Shown here piece by piece: positions 27,754 through 37,515 of a DNA stretch of 64,000 nt. Numbering within the stretch: position 1 is the stretch's first letter; each line of letters starts with the position of its first letter. Source of the DNA: Sneathiella limimaris. GTDB lineage: Bacteria > Pseudomonadota > Alphaproteobacteria > Sneathiellales > Sneathiellaceae. The notes under the pieces are model-generated. The model did no database searches, was not told where the DNA came from, and saw only the letters and a list, made by a program, of their open reading frames with translations. The stretch covers positions 124,001 to 188,000 of the forward strand of contig NZ_JABBYJ010000002.1 of assembly GCF_012932565.1 (NCBI RefSeq). The letters run 5' to 3'. The position numbers and the translations under genes were made by a program.

Positions 27754-30700
27754 TCAGCTACGATCATACCCAAGGTTTGAAGCTAGCCAGCGCTCTGCCT
27801 GCTCGACAGTCACATTCTTTCGCTTTGCATAGTCTTCGACCTGATCCTTGGAGATTTTTCCCACACCAAAATACCGGGCTTCAGGATGTGCAAAATAGTA
27901 CCCGGATACTGAAGAAGCCGGAAGCATCGCAAAGCTTTCAGTTAATTGAGCACCAATCCGATTTTCTGCATCCAGAAGATCAAACAAACCAACTTTTTCG
28001 GAATGATCGGGACAGGCTGGATAACCCGGTGCAGGGCGAATGCCGCGGTATTCCTCTTTGATCAGTTGGCTGTTATCAAGCTCTTCTTCAGCCGCATATC
28101 CCCAGAGCTCTTTACGAACCCGCTCATGCATATATTCGGCAGTAGCTTCTGCAAAGCGATCCGCTAGCGCTTTTAAGAGAATGCTGCTGTAATCATCATG
28201 AGTTTTCTCAAACTCCTCAAGCTTTCCTTCAATTCCAAGTCCACCGGTCACAACAAAGCTCCCGAGATAATCAGGGATCTTGGTTTCCTTAGGTGCAACA
28301 AAATCTGCCAAGCTAAAGTTTGCCCGAGAGTTGGAGCGGCTCATTTGTTGGCGCAGGAAGTGATATCTATGCAGCTCTTCAGACCGACTTTCGTCCGTAT
28401 ACAGAACCACGTCATCCCCTTCGCTCGCAGCTGGGAAAAAGCCGACGACAGCTTTAATGGTCAGCCATTTCTCTGAAATGATCTTCTGCAACATCGCCTG
28501 GGCATCATTATAGAGCTCGGTTGCTGTTTCACCGACGACCTCATCTTCAAGGATTTTTGGAAAATGCCCCGCCAGTTCCCAGGTCCGGAAGAAAGGTGAC
28601 CAATCGAAATATTTCAAAATTTCAGCGGGATCTATGTCATCGAACTGACGCACGCCTAGGAAGCTTGGTTTCTTAGCTTCATAACCTGTCCAATCAATAT
28701 TTGCTGCATTCTCACGCGCCTGCTCGAGGCTCGCTTGTGCATCTGGACGCGCCTTCTTGTAGTAATTTTCCCGAACAGTTTCATATTCAGACTGAATGTC
28801 TTCGATAAACTTGTCCCGATGTTCTTTGCTAATGAGGTTGGACGCCACACCAACAGCACGAGAGGCATCAGTCACATAAACTGTTGAACCCTTATAGTTC
28901 GGTGCAATTTTCAAGGCTGTATGCACCTTGGAAGTTGTTGCGCCGCCAATCAGCAAGGGCGTAGTAAACTCGCCGCGCTGCATTTCAGAAGCAACCGTTG
29001 CCATTTCTTCCAGTGACGGTGTAATCAACCCACTAAGCCCAATGATATCTACATTCTCAGCTTTTGCGGTCTCCAGGATCTTGCTGTAGGGAACCATAAC
29101 ACCAAGGTCGATAACCTCGTAGTTGTTACACTGCAAGACAACACCCACGATGTTTTTGCCGATATCGTGGACATCGCCTTTCACGGTCGCAAGAAGGATT
29201 TTACCTTTGCTATCGCTTTCGGCTCCTTCTTCCTTTTCAGCCTCAATATACGGAAGAAGATAGGCCACAGCCTGCTTCATGACGCGGGCACTTTTCACCA
29301 CTTGTGGCAGGAACATCTTACCTGAACCAAAAAGGTCTCCCACAACGTTCATGCCATCCATCAAAGGACCTTCAATCACCTGAATTGGGCGATCAAACTG
29401 CTGACGCGCTTCCTCAGTATCCTGCTCGATAAATTCTGAAATTCCTTTTACAAGCGAGTGGGTAATCCTTTCTCCGACAGGGCCTTCTCGCCAGCTATCA
29501 TCTTGAACTTTGCCAGTTTGTTGTCCAACGGCTTCTTCAGCGATTTCCAGCAGGCGCTCTGTCGCATCTTCCCGTTTATTGAGAACCGCATCCTCAATCC
29601 GCTCACGAATATTGTCCGGAACATCTGAATAGACGGCCAATTGACCAGCATTCACGATCCCCATATCCATTCCGGCATTTACCGCATGATACAGGAATAC
29701 GGCATGCATCGCTTCGCGCATGGCATTGTTACCGCGCAAAGAGAAAGACATGTTGCTAACACCGCCGCTAACTTTCGCATAAGGCAGGTGTTCTTTGATG
29801 TAACGGGTCGCTTCAATAAAATCCTTGGAAAAGTTCCGATGCTCGTCAATACCCGTCGCAATCGGGAATATGTTCGGATCAAAGATGATATCCTGCGGAG
29901 GGAACCCAACCTTTTCAGTCAAAATCTTGTAAGATTTTGTGCAAATTTCGATCATACGATCTTTATTATCGGCCTGACCATCCTCGTCAAAAGCCATGAC
30001 AATCACGGCTGCCCCGTAACGCCGAATTTCTTTTGCATATTTAACAAACTCTTCTTCCCCTTCTTTCAGGGAGATTGAGTTCACAACACACTTGCCTTGA
30101 GTGGTTTTCAGCCCCTCTTCAATGACCGACCATTTAGAGCTATCAATCATGGTCGGAACCCGACATATATCCGGCTCAGACGCTACCAATTTCAAGAAAG
30201 TGGGCATCGCCGTTACCGCATCCAACATGGCATCGTCCATGTTCACATCGATGATCTGCGCACCGTTTTCAACCTGGCTCCTTGCGACTTCAAGGGCAGT
30301 GTCAAACTCACTGTTCATGATCAGCTTTTTGAACCGTGCAGATCCCGCAACGTTCGTACGCTCCCCCACATTCACGAAACCGACGGTCTCATCCAGATAT
30401 AGCGGCTCTAGCCCGCTTAACCGGCAAAGCGTATCTTTAGGTAAAACTTTACGGGGTTTCTTGTCCGCAACAGCCTCAGCAATGGCCTTAATATGCTGTG
30501 GCCGGGTTCCGCAGCACCCGCCAACAATGTTTAAAAGACCACTGGCTGCGAAATCACCGAGAATTTTTGCCATATATTCTGGCGTATCATCATACTCACC
30601 CAGCTCATTTGGAAGGCCTGCATTTGGATGAACACTGACACCCGTATCAGCAATTGCAGCAACTGCCTGCACGTGGGGGCGTAAATCTTCCGCACCCAAA

Positions 30701-31476
30701 GCGCAGTTAAACCCGATTGAAATAGGTTGCACATGGGATATGGAGACCCAGAAAGCTTCAGCCGTTTGACCAGAGAGGGTCCGGCCAGATGCATCGGTAA
30801 TTGTTCCTGAAACCATCACTGGATAGCGAACGCCGGTTTCATCAAAATATTTCAACACCGCATAGATGGCCGCTTTACAGTTAAGCGTATCAAAAACCGT
30901 CTCGATGAGAATAATATCCGCACCGCCATCGATCACGCCCCGAAGGTTCTCGTGATAGGCCTCGACCAACTGATCAAACGTAATATTCCGAAAACCAGGA
31001 TCATTCACGTCTGGTGAAATGGAGGCCGTCCGGTTGGTTGGGCCAAGAACGCCGGCAACAAACCTCGGTTTTTCTGGTGTCTTCGCCGTCCATTTATCTG
31101 CCACTTTTCTGGCAAGTTCTGCACTCGCCTTATTCAACCGATAGACTTCGCTCTCCAGCTTGTAATCTGCCTGCGCGATAGACGTGCCACTAAACGTATT
31201 CGTCTCAAGAATATCCGACCCTGCAGCCAGAAACTGATCATGAATATTTTCAATGACATCCGGCCGTGTCAGACTTAATAGGTCACTATTGCCTTTCAGG
31301 TCGATCGCACTGTCTTTGAAGTCTTCCCCACGATAATCCTGTTCCGTCAGATTGAAGGATTGAATCATCGTTCCCATGGCACCATCAAGAACCAGGATTC
31401 GATCTTTCAGGGCGGCCTCAATTTGGGGATATGTGGCAGATTTTTTCATAACTTCAGCACCAAAATTGGATGTCAT
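27754..31476 (-). CDS. metH: Cobalamin-dependent methionine synthase (MetH)
   Basis: This enzyme (1240 aa; E. coli 1227 aa) transfers a methyl group from 5-methyltetrahydrofolate to homocysteine through methylcobalamin. Domains in order: homocysteine binding (about 20-340, with zinc cysteines in GFNCALG and GGCCGTRP), pterin binding (about 370-640), cobalamin cap and binding (about 660-890, with B12-ligating H770 in GDVHDIGKN), and the C-terminal SAM-dependent reactivation domain (with [15 protein letters not shown]). It is a complete single-chain enzyme, whereas many alphaproteobacteria split it. A second ATG at codon 10 (MKKSATYPQ) is a possible start. It follows metF by 19 bp, in an operon headed by an ArsR-methyltransferase protein. 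I see no cobalamin riboswitch. Confidence 0.97.
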   Translation of the reverse strand: MTSNFGAEVMKKSATYPQIEAALKDRILVLDGAMGTMIQSFNLTEQDYRGEDFKDSAIDLKGNSDLLSLTRPDVIENIHDQFLAAGSDILETNTFSGTSIAQADYKLESEVYRLNKASAELARKVADKWTAKTPEKPRFVAGVLGPTNRTASISPDVNDPGFRNITFDQLVEAYHENLRGVIDGGADIILIETVFDTLNCKAAIYAVLKYFDETGVRYPVMVSGTITDASGRTLSGQTAEAFWVSISHVQPISIGFNCALGAEDLRPHVQAVAAIADTGVSVHPNAGLPNELGEYDDTPEYMAKILGDFAASGLLNIVGGCCGTRPQHIKAIAEAVADKKPRKVLPKDTLCRLSGLEPLYLDETVGFVNVGERTNVAGSARFKKLIMNSEFDTALEVARSQVENGAQIIDVNMDDAMLDAVTAMPTFLKLVASEPDICRVPTMIDSSKWSVIEEGLKTTQGKCVVNSISLKEGEEEFVKYAKEIRRYGAAVIVMAFDEDGQADNKDRMIEICTKSYKILTEKVGFPPQDIIFDPNIFPIATGIDEHRNFSKDFIEATRYIKEHLPYAKVSGGVSNMSFSLRGNNAMREAMHAVFLYHAVNAGMDMGIVNAGQLAVYSDVPDNIRERIEDAVLNKREDATERLLEIAEEAVGQQTGKVQDDSWREGPVGERITHSLVKGISEFIEQDTEEARQQFDRPIQVIEGPLMDGMNVVGDLFGSGKMFLPQVVKSARVMKQAVAYLLPYIEAEKEEGAESDSKGKILLATVKGDVHDIGKNIVGVVLQCNNYEVIDLGVMVPYSKILETAKAENVDIIGLSGLITPSLEEMATVASEMQRGEFTTPLLIGGATTSKVHTALKIAPNYKGSTVYVTDASRAVGVASNLISKEHRDKFIEDIQSEYETVRENYYKKARPDAQASLEQARENAANIDWTGYEAKKPSFLGVRQFDDIDPAEILKYFDWSPFFRTWELAGHFPKILEDEVVGETATELYNDAQAMLQKIISEKWLTIKAVVGFFPAASEGDDVVLYTDESRSEELHRYHFLRQQMSRSNSRANFSLADFVAPKETKIPDYLGSFVVTGGLGIEGKLEEFEKTHDDYSSILLKALADRFAEATAEYMHERVRKELWGYAAEEELDNSQLIKEEYRGIRPAPGYPACPDHSEKVGLFDLLDAENRIGAQLTESFAMLPASSVSGYYFAHPEARYFGVGKISKDQVEDYAKRKNVTVEQAERWLASNLGYDRS

Positions 31477-31495
31477 TGTTGTTTAAACTAGAGGG

Positions 31496-32422
31496 TTACT
31501 GGCCATTTCCAAGTTTTGGACGAACACCCATGGAATGGCATACCGCATACACCAAATCCGCACGATTTAAAGTGTAAAAATGAAAATCAGTCACACCTGC
31601 TCGCTGCAAGATCCGACATTGCTCTGACGCAACCATGGAGGCAACAAGCTTCCGTGTTGGAGCATCATCTTCAAGACCTTCAAACAAGTGAGTGAGCCAG
31701 GCTGGAACCTGCATTCCGCACTGCGCGCTGAACTTTTTGATATTGGAATAGCTCGTGACCGGTAAAATGCCAGGAATAATCGGAATATCAATCCCATGGG
31801 CTCTCGCTCGCTCCAAAAACCTGAGGTAAGTCTCCGGGTCGAAGAAAAACTGGGTTAGCGCGCGCGTGGCACCCGCATCAACCTTTCGTTTCAAATAGTC
31901 CAGATCTGCAAGGCTGGAAGCTGCTTCTGGGTGAATTTCCGGATAACAGCCCACACTAATTTCAAAATCATGCATCTTCTTCAGATGCTCAATAAGTTCG
32001 ACTGAACCGGCAAACCCATCTGCTCGTGGCGTGAAAGCGCTTTCTCCATCTGGCGGGTCGCCTCGCAAGGCCACAATGTGCTTCACGCCACTTACCCAGT
32101 AAGAGTTGGCAATCTCCTCGATCTCGGCAACAGACGCACCAACGCAAGTTAGGTGAGCCGCTGGCTCAAGGCTTGTTTCTTGACGAATTCTGGAAACGGC
32201 ATCGTGGGTCCGCTCTCTTGTTGTACCGCCGGCACCATAAGTCACAGAAACAAAAGTTGGATCCAGTGGCTCCAAACGTTTTACTGTCTGCCAAAGAGCA
32301 GTTTCCATTTTTTCCGTTTTGGGCGGAAAGAATTCGAAAGACACTCGCAACTTAGACGGACTCCCGATTTCAAGTGAACCGTGGGCGACCCGTTCGTTCA
32401 GCGACTCGGTCGTGGGGGACAT
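31496..32422 (-). CDS. metF: Methylenetetrahydrofolate reductase (MetF)
   Basis: This FAD-dependent TIM-barrel reductase (308 aa) supplies 5-methyltetrahydrofolate to the MetH encoded directly downstream. Conserved parts are VSFEFFPPKTEKME (with the catalytic glutamate), FVSVTYGAGGTTRERTHD, HLTCVGAS, VALRGDPP and ALTQFFFDPETYLRF. GAGGAG lies before the ATG. It is the middle gene of the ArsR-methyltransferase/metF/metH operon, with 24 bp to the upstream gene and 19 bp to metH. Confidence 0.96.
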   Translation of the reverse strand: MSPTTESLNERVAHGSLEIGSPSKLRVSFEFFPPKTEKMETALWQTVKRLEPLDPTFVSVTYGAGGTTRERTHDAVSRIRQETSLEPAAHLTCVGASVAEIEEIANSYWVSGVKHIVALRGDPPDGESAFTPRADGFAGSVELIEHLKKMHDFEISVGCYPEIHPEAASSLADLDYLKRKVDAGATRALTQFFFDPETYLRFLERARAHGIDIPIIPGILPVTSYSNIKKFSAQCGMQVPAWLTHLFEGLEDDAPTRKLVASMVASEQCRILQRAGVTDFHFYTLNRADLVYAVCHSMGVRPKLGNGQ

Positions 32423-32446
32423 AGTGAACTCCTCAAATTCGGATAT

Positions 32447-33427
32447 TTAGGTGGCTTCAGCCGACCAGATATTTACGGTCAATGGATTCCCGCTCAGGGT
32501 TTCCGTAGAAATGATTGAAAAACCAAGTTCGCTACACATTCGTTCAATATCTTTTGCAGCAAATCCCATTTGTTGATGAGCATGCTCTTCCTGTAATGAT
32601 TTGACGTTATGGGGACCAAAATCAACAATCACCAACAACGCACCTGGACGCATAACTCGGCGGGCCTCCTGGAGAACTTCCTTGGGACGATCCGCATAGT
32701 GAAGCACTTGGTGAATGACCACCAGATCTTGGCTATTGTTTCCAAAGGGCAGCGTATACATGTCCCCTTGCCGAACCTGGCAATTCCGAAGGCCTTTATC
32801 CTCAATGGCTGCCCGCGCATACCCAAGCATTTCTCGACTATTATCAACACCAACAGCATATTCAGCTTCAGAGCTCAGTAATTCCAAGATTCGCCCTGTT
32901 CCGGTTCCAATATCCAGAAAATCGACAATTTGCGCGCCTTTTTTAGCTTTGTGGTCTTTTATAACTTTTAGGAGCCGAGCCTCGACTTCACCCTCATCTA
33001 CATGCAATGAGCGAATTTCGTTCCATCGCGACGCATTCTTCTTGAAGTAAGCAAATGCGACGTCCTGGCGGGCTTTTCGAACGGCTGCGAGGCGCTCAAG
33101 GTCCATCGCCACTACAGGGTCATTCTCTTCGGTCAAATCAACCAAATACCTTGCAAGAAGTGCATTCTCACCTTTTGAAGCCAACCGATAGAAAACCCAG
33201 CTTCCCTCTTGAAAACGATCCAACAATCCCGCTTCACAAAGGAGTTTTAAATGGCGAGAGACACGCGGCTGACTTTGGCCAAGGATCTGAATGATCTCGC
33301 TAACGGTTAGTTCCGCATGGCCACACAGAACCAGAAGACGCAATCGCGTCTCCTCACCCGCTGCCCGCAACCCTTGAAGTAGCTGTTCCATATCGCTCAT
33401 AAATCTGTAACCATTTTGCGAAATCAT
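32447..33427 (-). CDS. ArsR-family HTH fused to SAM-dependent methyltransferase
   Basis: This is a two-domain protein of up to 326 aa. The ArsR winged HTH (about residues 12-90, with ELTVSEIIQILGQSQPRVSRHLKLL) is joined to a class I methyltransferase-type domain with the SAM motif VDFLDIGTGTGRILELL and GVDNSREMLGYARAA. The same fusion upstream of metF/metH is common in alphaproteobacteria. SahR-type ArsR regulators are known to control methionine-cycle genes in response to S-adenosylhomocysteine, so a role as a SAM/SAH sensor for this operon is likely but inferred. The furthest-upstream start overlaps a palindrome. A start at MSDMEQ (33400) would leave the palindrome in the 5' region. Neither has a clear ribosome-binding site. 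Confidence 0.87.
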   Translation of the reverse strand: MISQNGYRFMSDMEQLLQGLRAAGEETRLRLLVLCGHAELTVSEIIQILGQSQPRVSRHLKLLCEAGLLDRFQEGSWVFYRLASKGENALLARYLVDLTEENDPVVAMDLERLAAVRKARQDVAFAYFKKNASRWNEIRSLHVDEGEVEARLLKVIKDHKAKKGAQIVDFLDIGTGTGRILELLSSEAEYAVGVDNSREMLGYARAAIEDKGLRNCQVRQGDMYTLPFGNNSQDLVVIHQVLHYADRPKEVLQEARRVMRPGALLVIVDFGPHNVKSLQEEHAHQQMGFAAKDIERMCSELGFSIISTETLSGNPLTVNIWSAEAT

Positions 33428-33445
33428 ATAAACATATATTTATAT
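33426..33445. promoter_or_regulatory. Near-perfect 20-bp palindrome at the start of the met operon
   Basis: ATATAAACAT and ATATTTATAT form a 20-bp palindrome with one mismatched pair (positions 8 and 13). It overlaps the first possible ATG of the ArsR-methyltransferase gene. ArsR-family dimers bind such AT-rich palindromes in or near their own promoters, so this is the best candidate operator for the metF-metH operon. Confidence 0.5.
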
Positions 33446-33689
33446 CTTTGTACAGATCTATTTCGCGACTTTTTGGCAACACACACCCTGAAAGCATATC
33501 TGACAAATTTCTGTTACTAGTCACGTTTTAACGGCTATGGTATGAATTTCCGGATATCTAGTGCGTTGAGTCACACGGATCAAAGTATAAGTGCGTGTAG
33601 TTTTTTGGCACAATATAAAGACTTCGGTAAGATTACTGTGTAAAAGTACAGTTTGTTCGAGCGGGTCAGAGAAGAGCTTGGTTGTTGAT

Positions 33690-34550
33690 ATGATTTCTAA
33701 ATTGTTTCAGTCGAAATTGATGAATGGTTGTGTAGCGATTGCTATGGTTGGCTTTTTGGGCGCCTGTGCAACTCCTCCGGCTGAAGGTGATAAAACTGCC
33801 CGCGTGATGAACGCAGAAGTTAGTGATCCAATTGAGCCCCTCAACAGATACTTTCACGATGTAAACAAAGCGCTTGATGAGCTTGCTTTAAAACCAGTTG
33901 CTCATATCTACCGCGATGCCCTTCCGGACAAAGTGCAGGAAAGCGTTGGAAACTTCCTGACAAACTTGTCTCAGCCGATCTACTTCCTCAACAATGTCGC
34001 TCAGGGCGATTTTGATGGCGCCGGCGATAACATGGGCGCGTTCTTCACCAATACGTTCCTTGGTTTTGGCGGCTTGTTCGATGTTGCCCAAATCGATACG
34101 GATGAGGAAGATCTTGGTCAAACATTCGCTGTTTGGGGCTTTGGAGAAGGACCATATCTGGTTCTGCCAATCCTCGGACCTAACACGACACGGGAAGCTG
34201 TTGGTATGGTGGGTGAACACTTCATTGATCCAGCCAACCTAGTTGCCCGAAATCACGACATTGATAATTTCGAACTTTATCGTGGCGGCGCAACGGCTGT
34301 CCATTTCCGCGCTCAGTCGATGAAGGAACTGGACGAGATTGAAAAGAACTCTATCGATTTTTATGCAGCCATCCGCAGCCTTTATCGGCAAAATCGTCAG
34401 AATCTGATTCTCGATGGTGAAGCTCCGGTTACTCCACTTCCGGATATTTCCTTCGAGTTTGAAGATGATAAACCAACAGTAGATCGTGTTTCTCTTCTTT
34501 TCGAAGACGACGATTCTGCTGAAAACAAATCAGCAACCAAAACTAATTAA
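33690..34550 (+). CDS. mlaA: MlaA (VacJ) family lipoprotein
   Basis: This is an outer-membrane lipoprotein (286 aa from the ATG chosen here) that removes mislocalised phospholipids from the outer leaflet. The start at 33690 gives a proper lipoprotein signal ending in the lipobox LGAC (C26). Upstream in-frame codons would bury it. The MlaA core is clear: DPIEPLNRYFHDVNKALDEL, NFLTNLSQPIYFLNNV, GAFFTNTFLGFGGLFDVA, EDLGQTFAVWGFGEGPYLVLP and LGPNTTREAVG. A C-terminal acidic tail follows. It is 19 bp before mlaC. The remaining mla genes (mlaFEDB) are not in the window. Confidence 0.93.
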   Translation: MISKLFQSKLMNGCVAIAMVGFLGACATPPAEGDKTARVMNAEVSDPIEPLNRYFHDVNKALDELALKPVAHIYRDALPDKVQESVGNFLTNLSQPIYFLNNVAQGDFDGAGDNMGAFFTNTFLGFGGLFDVAQIDTDEEDLGQTFAVWGFGEGPYLVLPILGPNTTREAVGMVGEHFIDPANLVARNHDIDNFELYRGGATAVHFRAQSMKELDEIEKNSIDFYAAIRSLYRQNRQNLILDGEAPVTPLPDISFEFEDDKPTVDRVSLLFEDDDSAENKSATKTN

Positions 34551-34569
34551 TCAAACAGGAGTGCAGCAG

Positions 34570-35211
34570 ATGTTGTCCCGGACTTTGATGGCTATTGTAG
34601 TTGGTGGATCGTTTTTAGTTGCTGCTCCGATTGTATCTCCTCAGGTTTCATATGCTTATGCAGACAGCAAAATGGAAACTGCTGCAATTGATCTTGTCGA
34701 AAAGCTAGGATCTGAGGCTGTTTCCATTCTCTCTGACAAGACGCTGTCTAATACAGAGAAACAGGATAAGTTCGCGTATTTAGTTGAGCGCGATTTTGAC
34801 ATGAATGTCATCAGCCGGTTTGTTTTGGGTAAAAACTGGCGAAAAGCTTCTGATGATGAAAAAGCTGAATATCAGGATCTGTTTCAGACCTATATCATCA
34901 AGACCTACCAAAAGCGTATTGGAGAATATTCAGGCGAAAACCTGAAAATCATTAAATCCAAACCGCTGAACAAAAAAGAATACTTGGTCAATTCTGAAAT
35001 CATTCGACCCAAAGGTCCAAAAATCAACCTGGATTGGCGCGTACGCGAAAGCAAAAGCGGCGAGCTTAAAATCATTGATATAATGGTTGAGAATGTAAGC
35101 ATGGCCCTCACCCATCGGGATGAGTTTACAAGCGTCATTAGCCAAAACGGTGGTAAGGTCGCAGCCCTAATTGAAAAGCTTCGCTCACACATCGCAGAAG
35201 CTTCCAACTAA
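34570..35211 (+). CDS. mlaC: MlaC/Ttg2D-family periplasmic phospholipid-binding protein
   Basis: This is a periplasmic shuttle protein (213 aa) that carries phospholipid between outer-membrane MlaA and the inner-membrane MlaFEDB transporter. It has a signal peptide (cleavage after SYAYA) and the Tol_Tol_Ttg2 domain: FAYLVERDFDMNVISRFVLG, KNWRKASDDEKAEYQDLFQTY read in parts, and VNSEIIRPKGPKINLDWRV. The start at 34570 is supported by AGGAG 8 bp upstream. It forms a two-gene operon with mlaA and ends at the terminator shared with phoB. Confidence 0.92.
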   Translation: MLSRTLMAIVVGGSFLVAAPIVSPQVSYAYADSKMETAAIDLVEKLGSEAVSILSDKTLSNTEKQDKFAYLVERDFDMNVISRFVLGKNWRKASDDEKAEYQDLFQTYIIKTYQKRIGEYSGENLKIIKSKPLNKKEYLVNSEIIRPKGPKINLDWRVRESKSGELKIIDIMVENVSMALTHRDEFTSVISQNGGKVAALIEKLRSHIAEASN

Positions 35212-35236
35212 TTCCGATTATTTTTGGGTAAAACAG

Positions 35237-35256
35237 AAAAGGGCCTCAGCCCTTTT
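35237..35256. terminator. Bidirectional terminator overlapping the phoB stop codon
   Basis: An 8-bp stem, AAAAGGGC / GCCCTTTT, has a CCTCA-type 4-nt loop. The minus-strand phoB stop codon (35246-35248) lies inside the hairpin. It separates mlaC from phoB. Confidence 0.75.
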
Positions 35257-35926
35257 CAAAGCAATATCCTACGGCTCTGACCGTGCGGATTAAATCCACT
35301 TCTTCATTGTCATTCAGCGCTTTTCTCAAGCGACGGATGTGAACATCAACTGTTCTGTCCTCGACATAAACCCCCTGCCCCCAGACACCATCCAGCAGCT
35401 GTTCTCTCGTTAAGACACGGCCAGCCCGCTCCATAAAGAATTTGAGAAGCTTAAATTCTGTTGGACCAAGATGCAGATCCCGGCCACCGCGGCTGACTTT
35501 GTAGGCCACCAGATCCAGAGTTACATCAGCGACGGTAATCGTATCCTGCCCCAGATTTGGATTATGGCGCCGAAGCACAGCCCTAATCCGCGCCAGCAAC
35601 TCAGCTGGAGAAAACGGTTTGGAGACATAATCATCCGCCCCAACATCCAATCCACGAATACGGTCAGTTTCTTCAGCCCGCGCTGTAATCATAATAATGG
35701 GCAGGTTTCGAAATTCCTGATCCCGACGGAGCCGACGGCAAATTTCAATGCCAGATAATTTGGGCAACATCCAGTCCAACAACACCAAATCTGGTTTCTG
35801 TTCTTCGATGCTGAGGATAGCCTCTTCACCATCTGAAGCAGAGGTTACTTCAAACCCTTCACTCTCCAGATTGTATCTGAGGAGTTCCACCATCGACGGT
35901 TCATCTTCAACGATAAGTACGTTCAT
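35246..35926 (-). CDS. phoB: Phosphate regulon response regulator PhoB
   Basis: This is an OmpR-family response regulator of 226 aa. The receiver domain has the acidic pocket E7/D8, phosphoacceptor D51 in LVLLDWMLP, and K in DYVSKPFS. The C-terminal winged HTH has LGPTEFKLLKFFMERAGRV and VYVEDRTVDVHIRRLRKAL. Phosphorylated by PhoR under phosphate starvation, it activates Pho-box promoters, probably including the one upstream of pstS here. Its ATG overlaps the phoU stop codon (ATGA). It is the last gene of the locus. Confidence 0.96.
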   Translation of the reverse strand: MNVLIVEDEPSMVELLRYNLESEGFEVTSASDGEEAILSIEEQKPDLVLLDWMLPKLSGIEICRRLRRDQEFRNLPIIMITARAEETDRIRGLDVGADDYVSKPFSPAELLARIRAVLRRHNPNLGQDTITVADVTLDLVAYKVSRGGRDLHLGPTEFKLLKFFMERAGRVLTREQLLDGVWGQGVYVEDRTVDVHIRRLRKALNDNEEVDLIRTVRAVGYCFEKG

Positions 35927-36669
35927 TCTTTGGACGCCTCATTTCCAGACAATAATTCGTCACTGTCCAACATGGTCATGCTGGTCTTATCTCCTTTTGG
36001 TCGAGGCTCCGTTGGTGCCTCGCCTTCAACCTCATACATGATGATTTCCGCAATATTGGTCATGTGATCTCCCATACGCTCAATATTTTTGGCCATGAAA
36101 ATCAGATGCGTGCAGCCAGTAATGCTTCGCGGATCTTCCATCATATAGGTCAATAACTCTCGGAACATGCTGTTATAAAGTTGGTCGACCTCCTGATCGC
36201 GATGCCAGACCTCTCGCGCTAGAATCGCGTCGGCCTGTGCGTAGGCGGTCAAAGTGTCATGGATCATCCGCCGGACCATCTCACTCATCCGAGGAACAGT
36301 TGAGACTGGTCCGAGCTGCGGTCCCTGATTAAGAGCAATAACGCGTTTCGCCATGTTGGCTGAGTAATCTGCCACACGCTCCAGAATAGAAGCAATCTTC
36401 AAGCCCGAAATCACCAGACGCAGATCGTCTGCAACCGGATTGCGCAACGCCAGAAGGCGAACCACCATGTTATCAATGGCTACCTCCAACTGATCTATTT
36501 CCTTGTCACCATCAATGACAGTCTGTGCCAGTTCAGAGTTGCGCTCGACGAGCGCTTTCGTTGCCAATTCCAACTGTGACTCCGCAAGACCGCCCATCTG
36601 CACAATAGTATTTCGGACTTCCTGAAGTTCTTCGTCAAAGGATCTGACGATATGTCCTGCACCACTCAT
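35923..36669 (-). CDS. phoU: Phosphate signalling regulator PhoU
   Basis: This is a cytoplasmic all-helical protein of 248 aa made of two PhoU repeats. The first contains VIDGDKEIDQLEVAIDNMVVRLLA (in parts) and LRLVISGLKIASILERVADYSANMAKR. The second contains DQEVDQLYNSMFRELLTYM and HLIFMAKNIERMGDHMTNIAE. The E/D-x3-D metal-binding pattern ERVADY and ERMGDH occurs once in each repeat. PhoU relays the state of the Pst transporter to PhoR. It lies 27 bp after pstB and overlaps phoB by 4 bp. A C-terminal tail of about 30 residues is of low complexity. Confidence 0.95.
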   Translation of the reverse strand: MSGAGHIVRSFDEELQEVRNTIVQMGGLAESQLELATKALVERNSELAQTVIDGDKEIDQLEVAIDNMVVRLLALRNPVADDLRLVISGLKIASILERVADYSANMAKRVIALNQGPQLGPVSTVPRMSEMVRRMIHDTLTAYAQADAILAREVWHRDQEVDQLYNSMFRELLTYMMEDPRSITGCTHLIFMAKNIERMGDHMTNIAEIIMYEVEGEAPTEPRPKGDKTSMTMLDSDELLSGNEASKE

Positions 36670-36696
36670 TTCTATGTCCTCTATAAATGGTCGCGG

Positions 36697-37497
36697 TTAA
36701 CCGAAACGGCCTGTAATATACCCTTGTGTCCGCTCATCGCTCGGGCTTGTGAATAGTTTCTCCGTGTCGCCAACCTCGACAATTTCACCGAGGTGGAAAA
36801 ACGCAGTTTTCTGAGAAATACGGGCAGCCTGCTGCATAGAATGCGTAACAATAACAATCGTATAATTCTGGCGAAGTTCCTCGATTAGCTCTTCAACCTT
36901 TGCGGTTGCGATCGGGTCTAGTGCGGAACAAGGCTCATCCATCAGGATAATTTCAGGCTGAACCGCTAAAGCACGGGCGATACAAAGCCGCTGTTGCTGT
37001 CCACCGGAAAGGCCCGTACCAGTGGCATGTAAGCGATCACGAACCTCACCCAACAACCCGGCTTTTTCCAAACTTGAAAGAACTATATCGTCCAACTCAT
37101 CCTTATTCCGTGCCAAGCCATGAATACGCGGTCCATAAGCCACATTGTCGTAGATTGATTTTGGAAATGGGTTTGGCTTCTGAAAAACCATCCCAATTCG
37201 TGCCCTCAATAAGACTTCATCCACATTCGGTGCATAAATATCCTGACAATCCAAAGTGATGGTCCCCTCTACCCGACATCCTTCGACAGTATCATTCATG
37301 CGGTTCAAGCACCGCAGGAACGTAGATTTACCGCAACCTGAAGGTCCGATCAGCGATGTAATCTGATTTTCTAAAATATCCAGATTAACACCGTTTAGTG
37401 CTTTCTTCTCTCCGTAGTAGACGCTGACGTCACGGGCAGAGATAATCGCTTTTGTGTCTGTGACATCTGGTGCTTCAACTTCAGCCAGCATTTGCAT
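36697..37497 (-). CDS. pstB: Phosphate ABC transporter ATP-binding protein PstB
   Basis: This cytoplasmic ATPase (266 aa) of the high-affinity PstSCAB importer has Walker [10 protein letters not shown], signature [15 protein letters not shown], Walker B IILMDEP and switch histidine in [33 protein letters not shown] is PstB-specific. The gene follows pstA by 18 bp. Confidence 0.97.
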   Translation of the reverse strand: MQMLAEVEAPDVTDTKAIISARDVSVYYGEKKALNGVNLDILENQITSLIGPSGCGKSTFLRCLNRMNDTVEGCRVEGTITLDCQDIYAPNVDEVLLRARIGMVFQKPNPFPKSIYDNVAYGPRIHGLARNKDELDDIVLSSLEKAGLLGEVRDRLHATGTGLSGGQQQRLCIARALAVQPEIILMDEPCSALDPIATAKVEELIEELRQNYTIVIVTHSMQQAARISQKTAFFHLGEIVEVGDTEKLFTSPSDERTQGYITGRFG

Positions 37498-37515
37498 TTC
37501 CCTAAATCCTCAAGA

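Noticed and set aside
27754-33445. Cobalamin or SAM riboswitch upstream of the met genes
   Set aside because: Intergenic gaps are only 19-24 bp inside the operon, and the region upstream of the first gene shows a palindrome but no recognisable riboswitch core.
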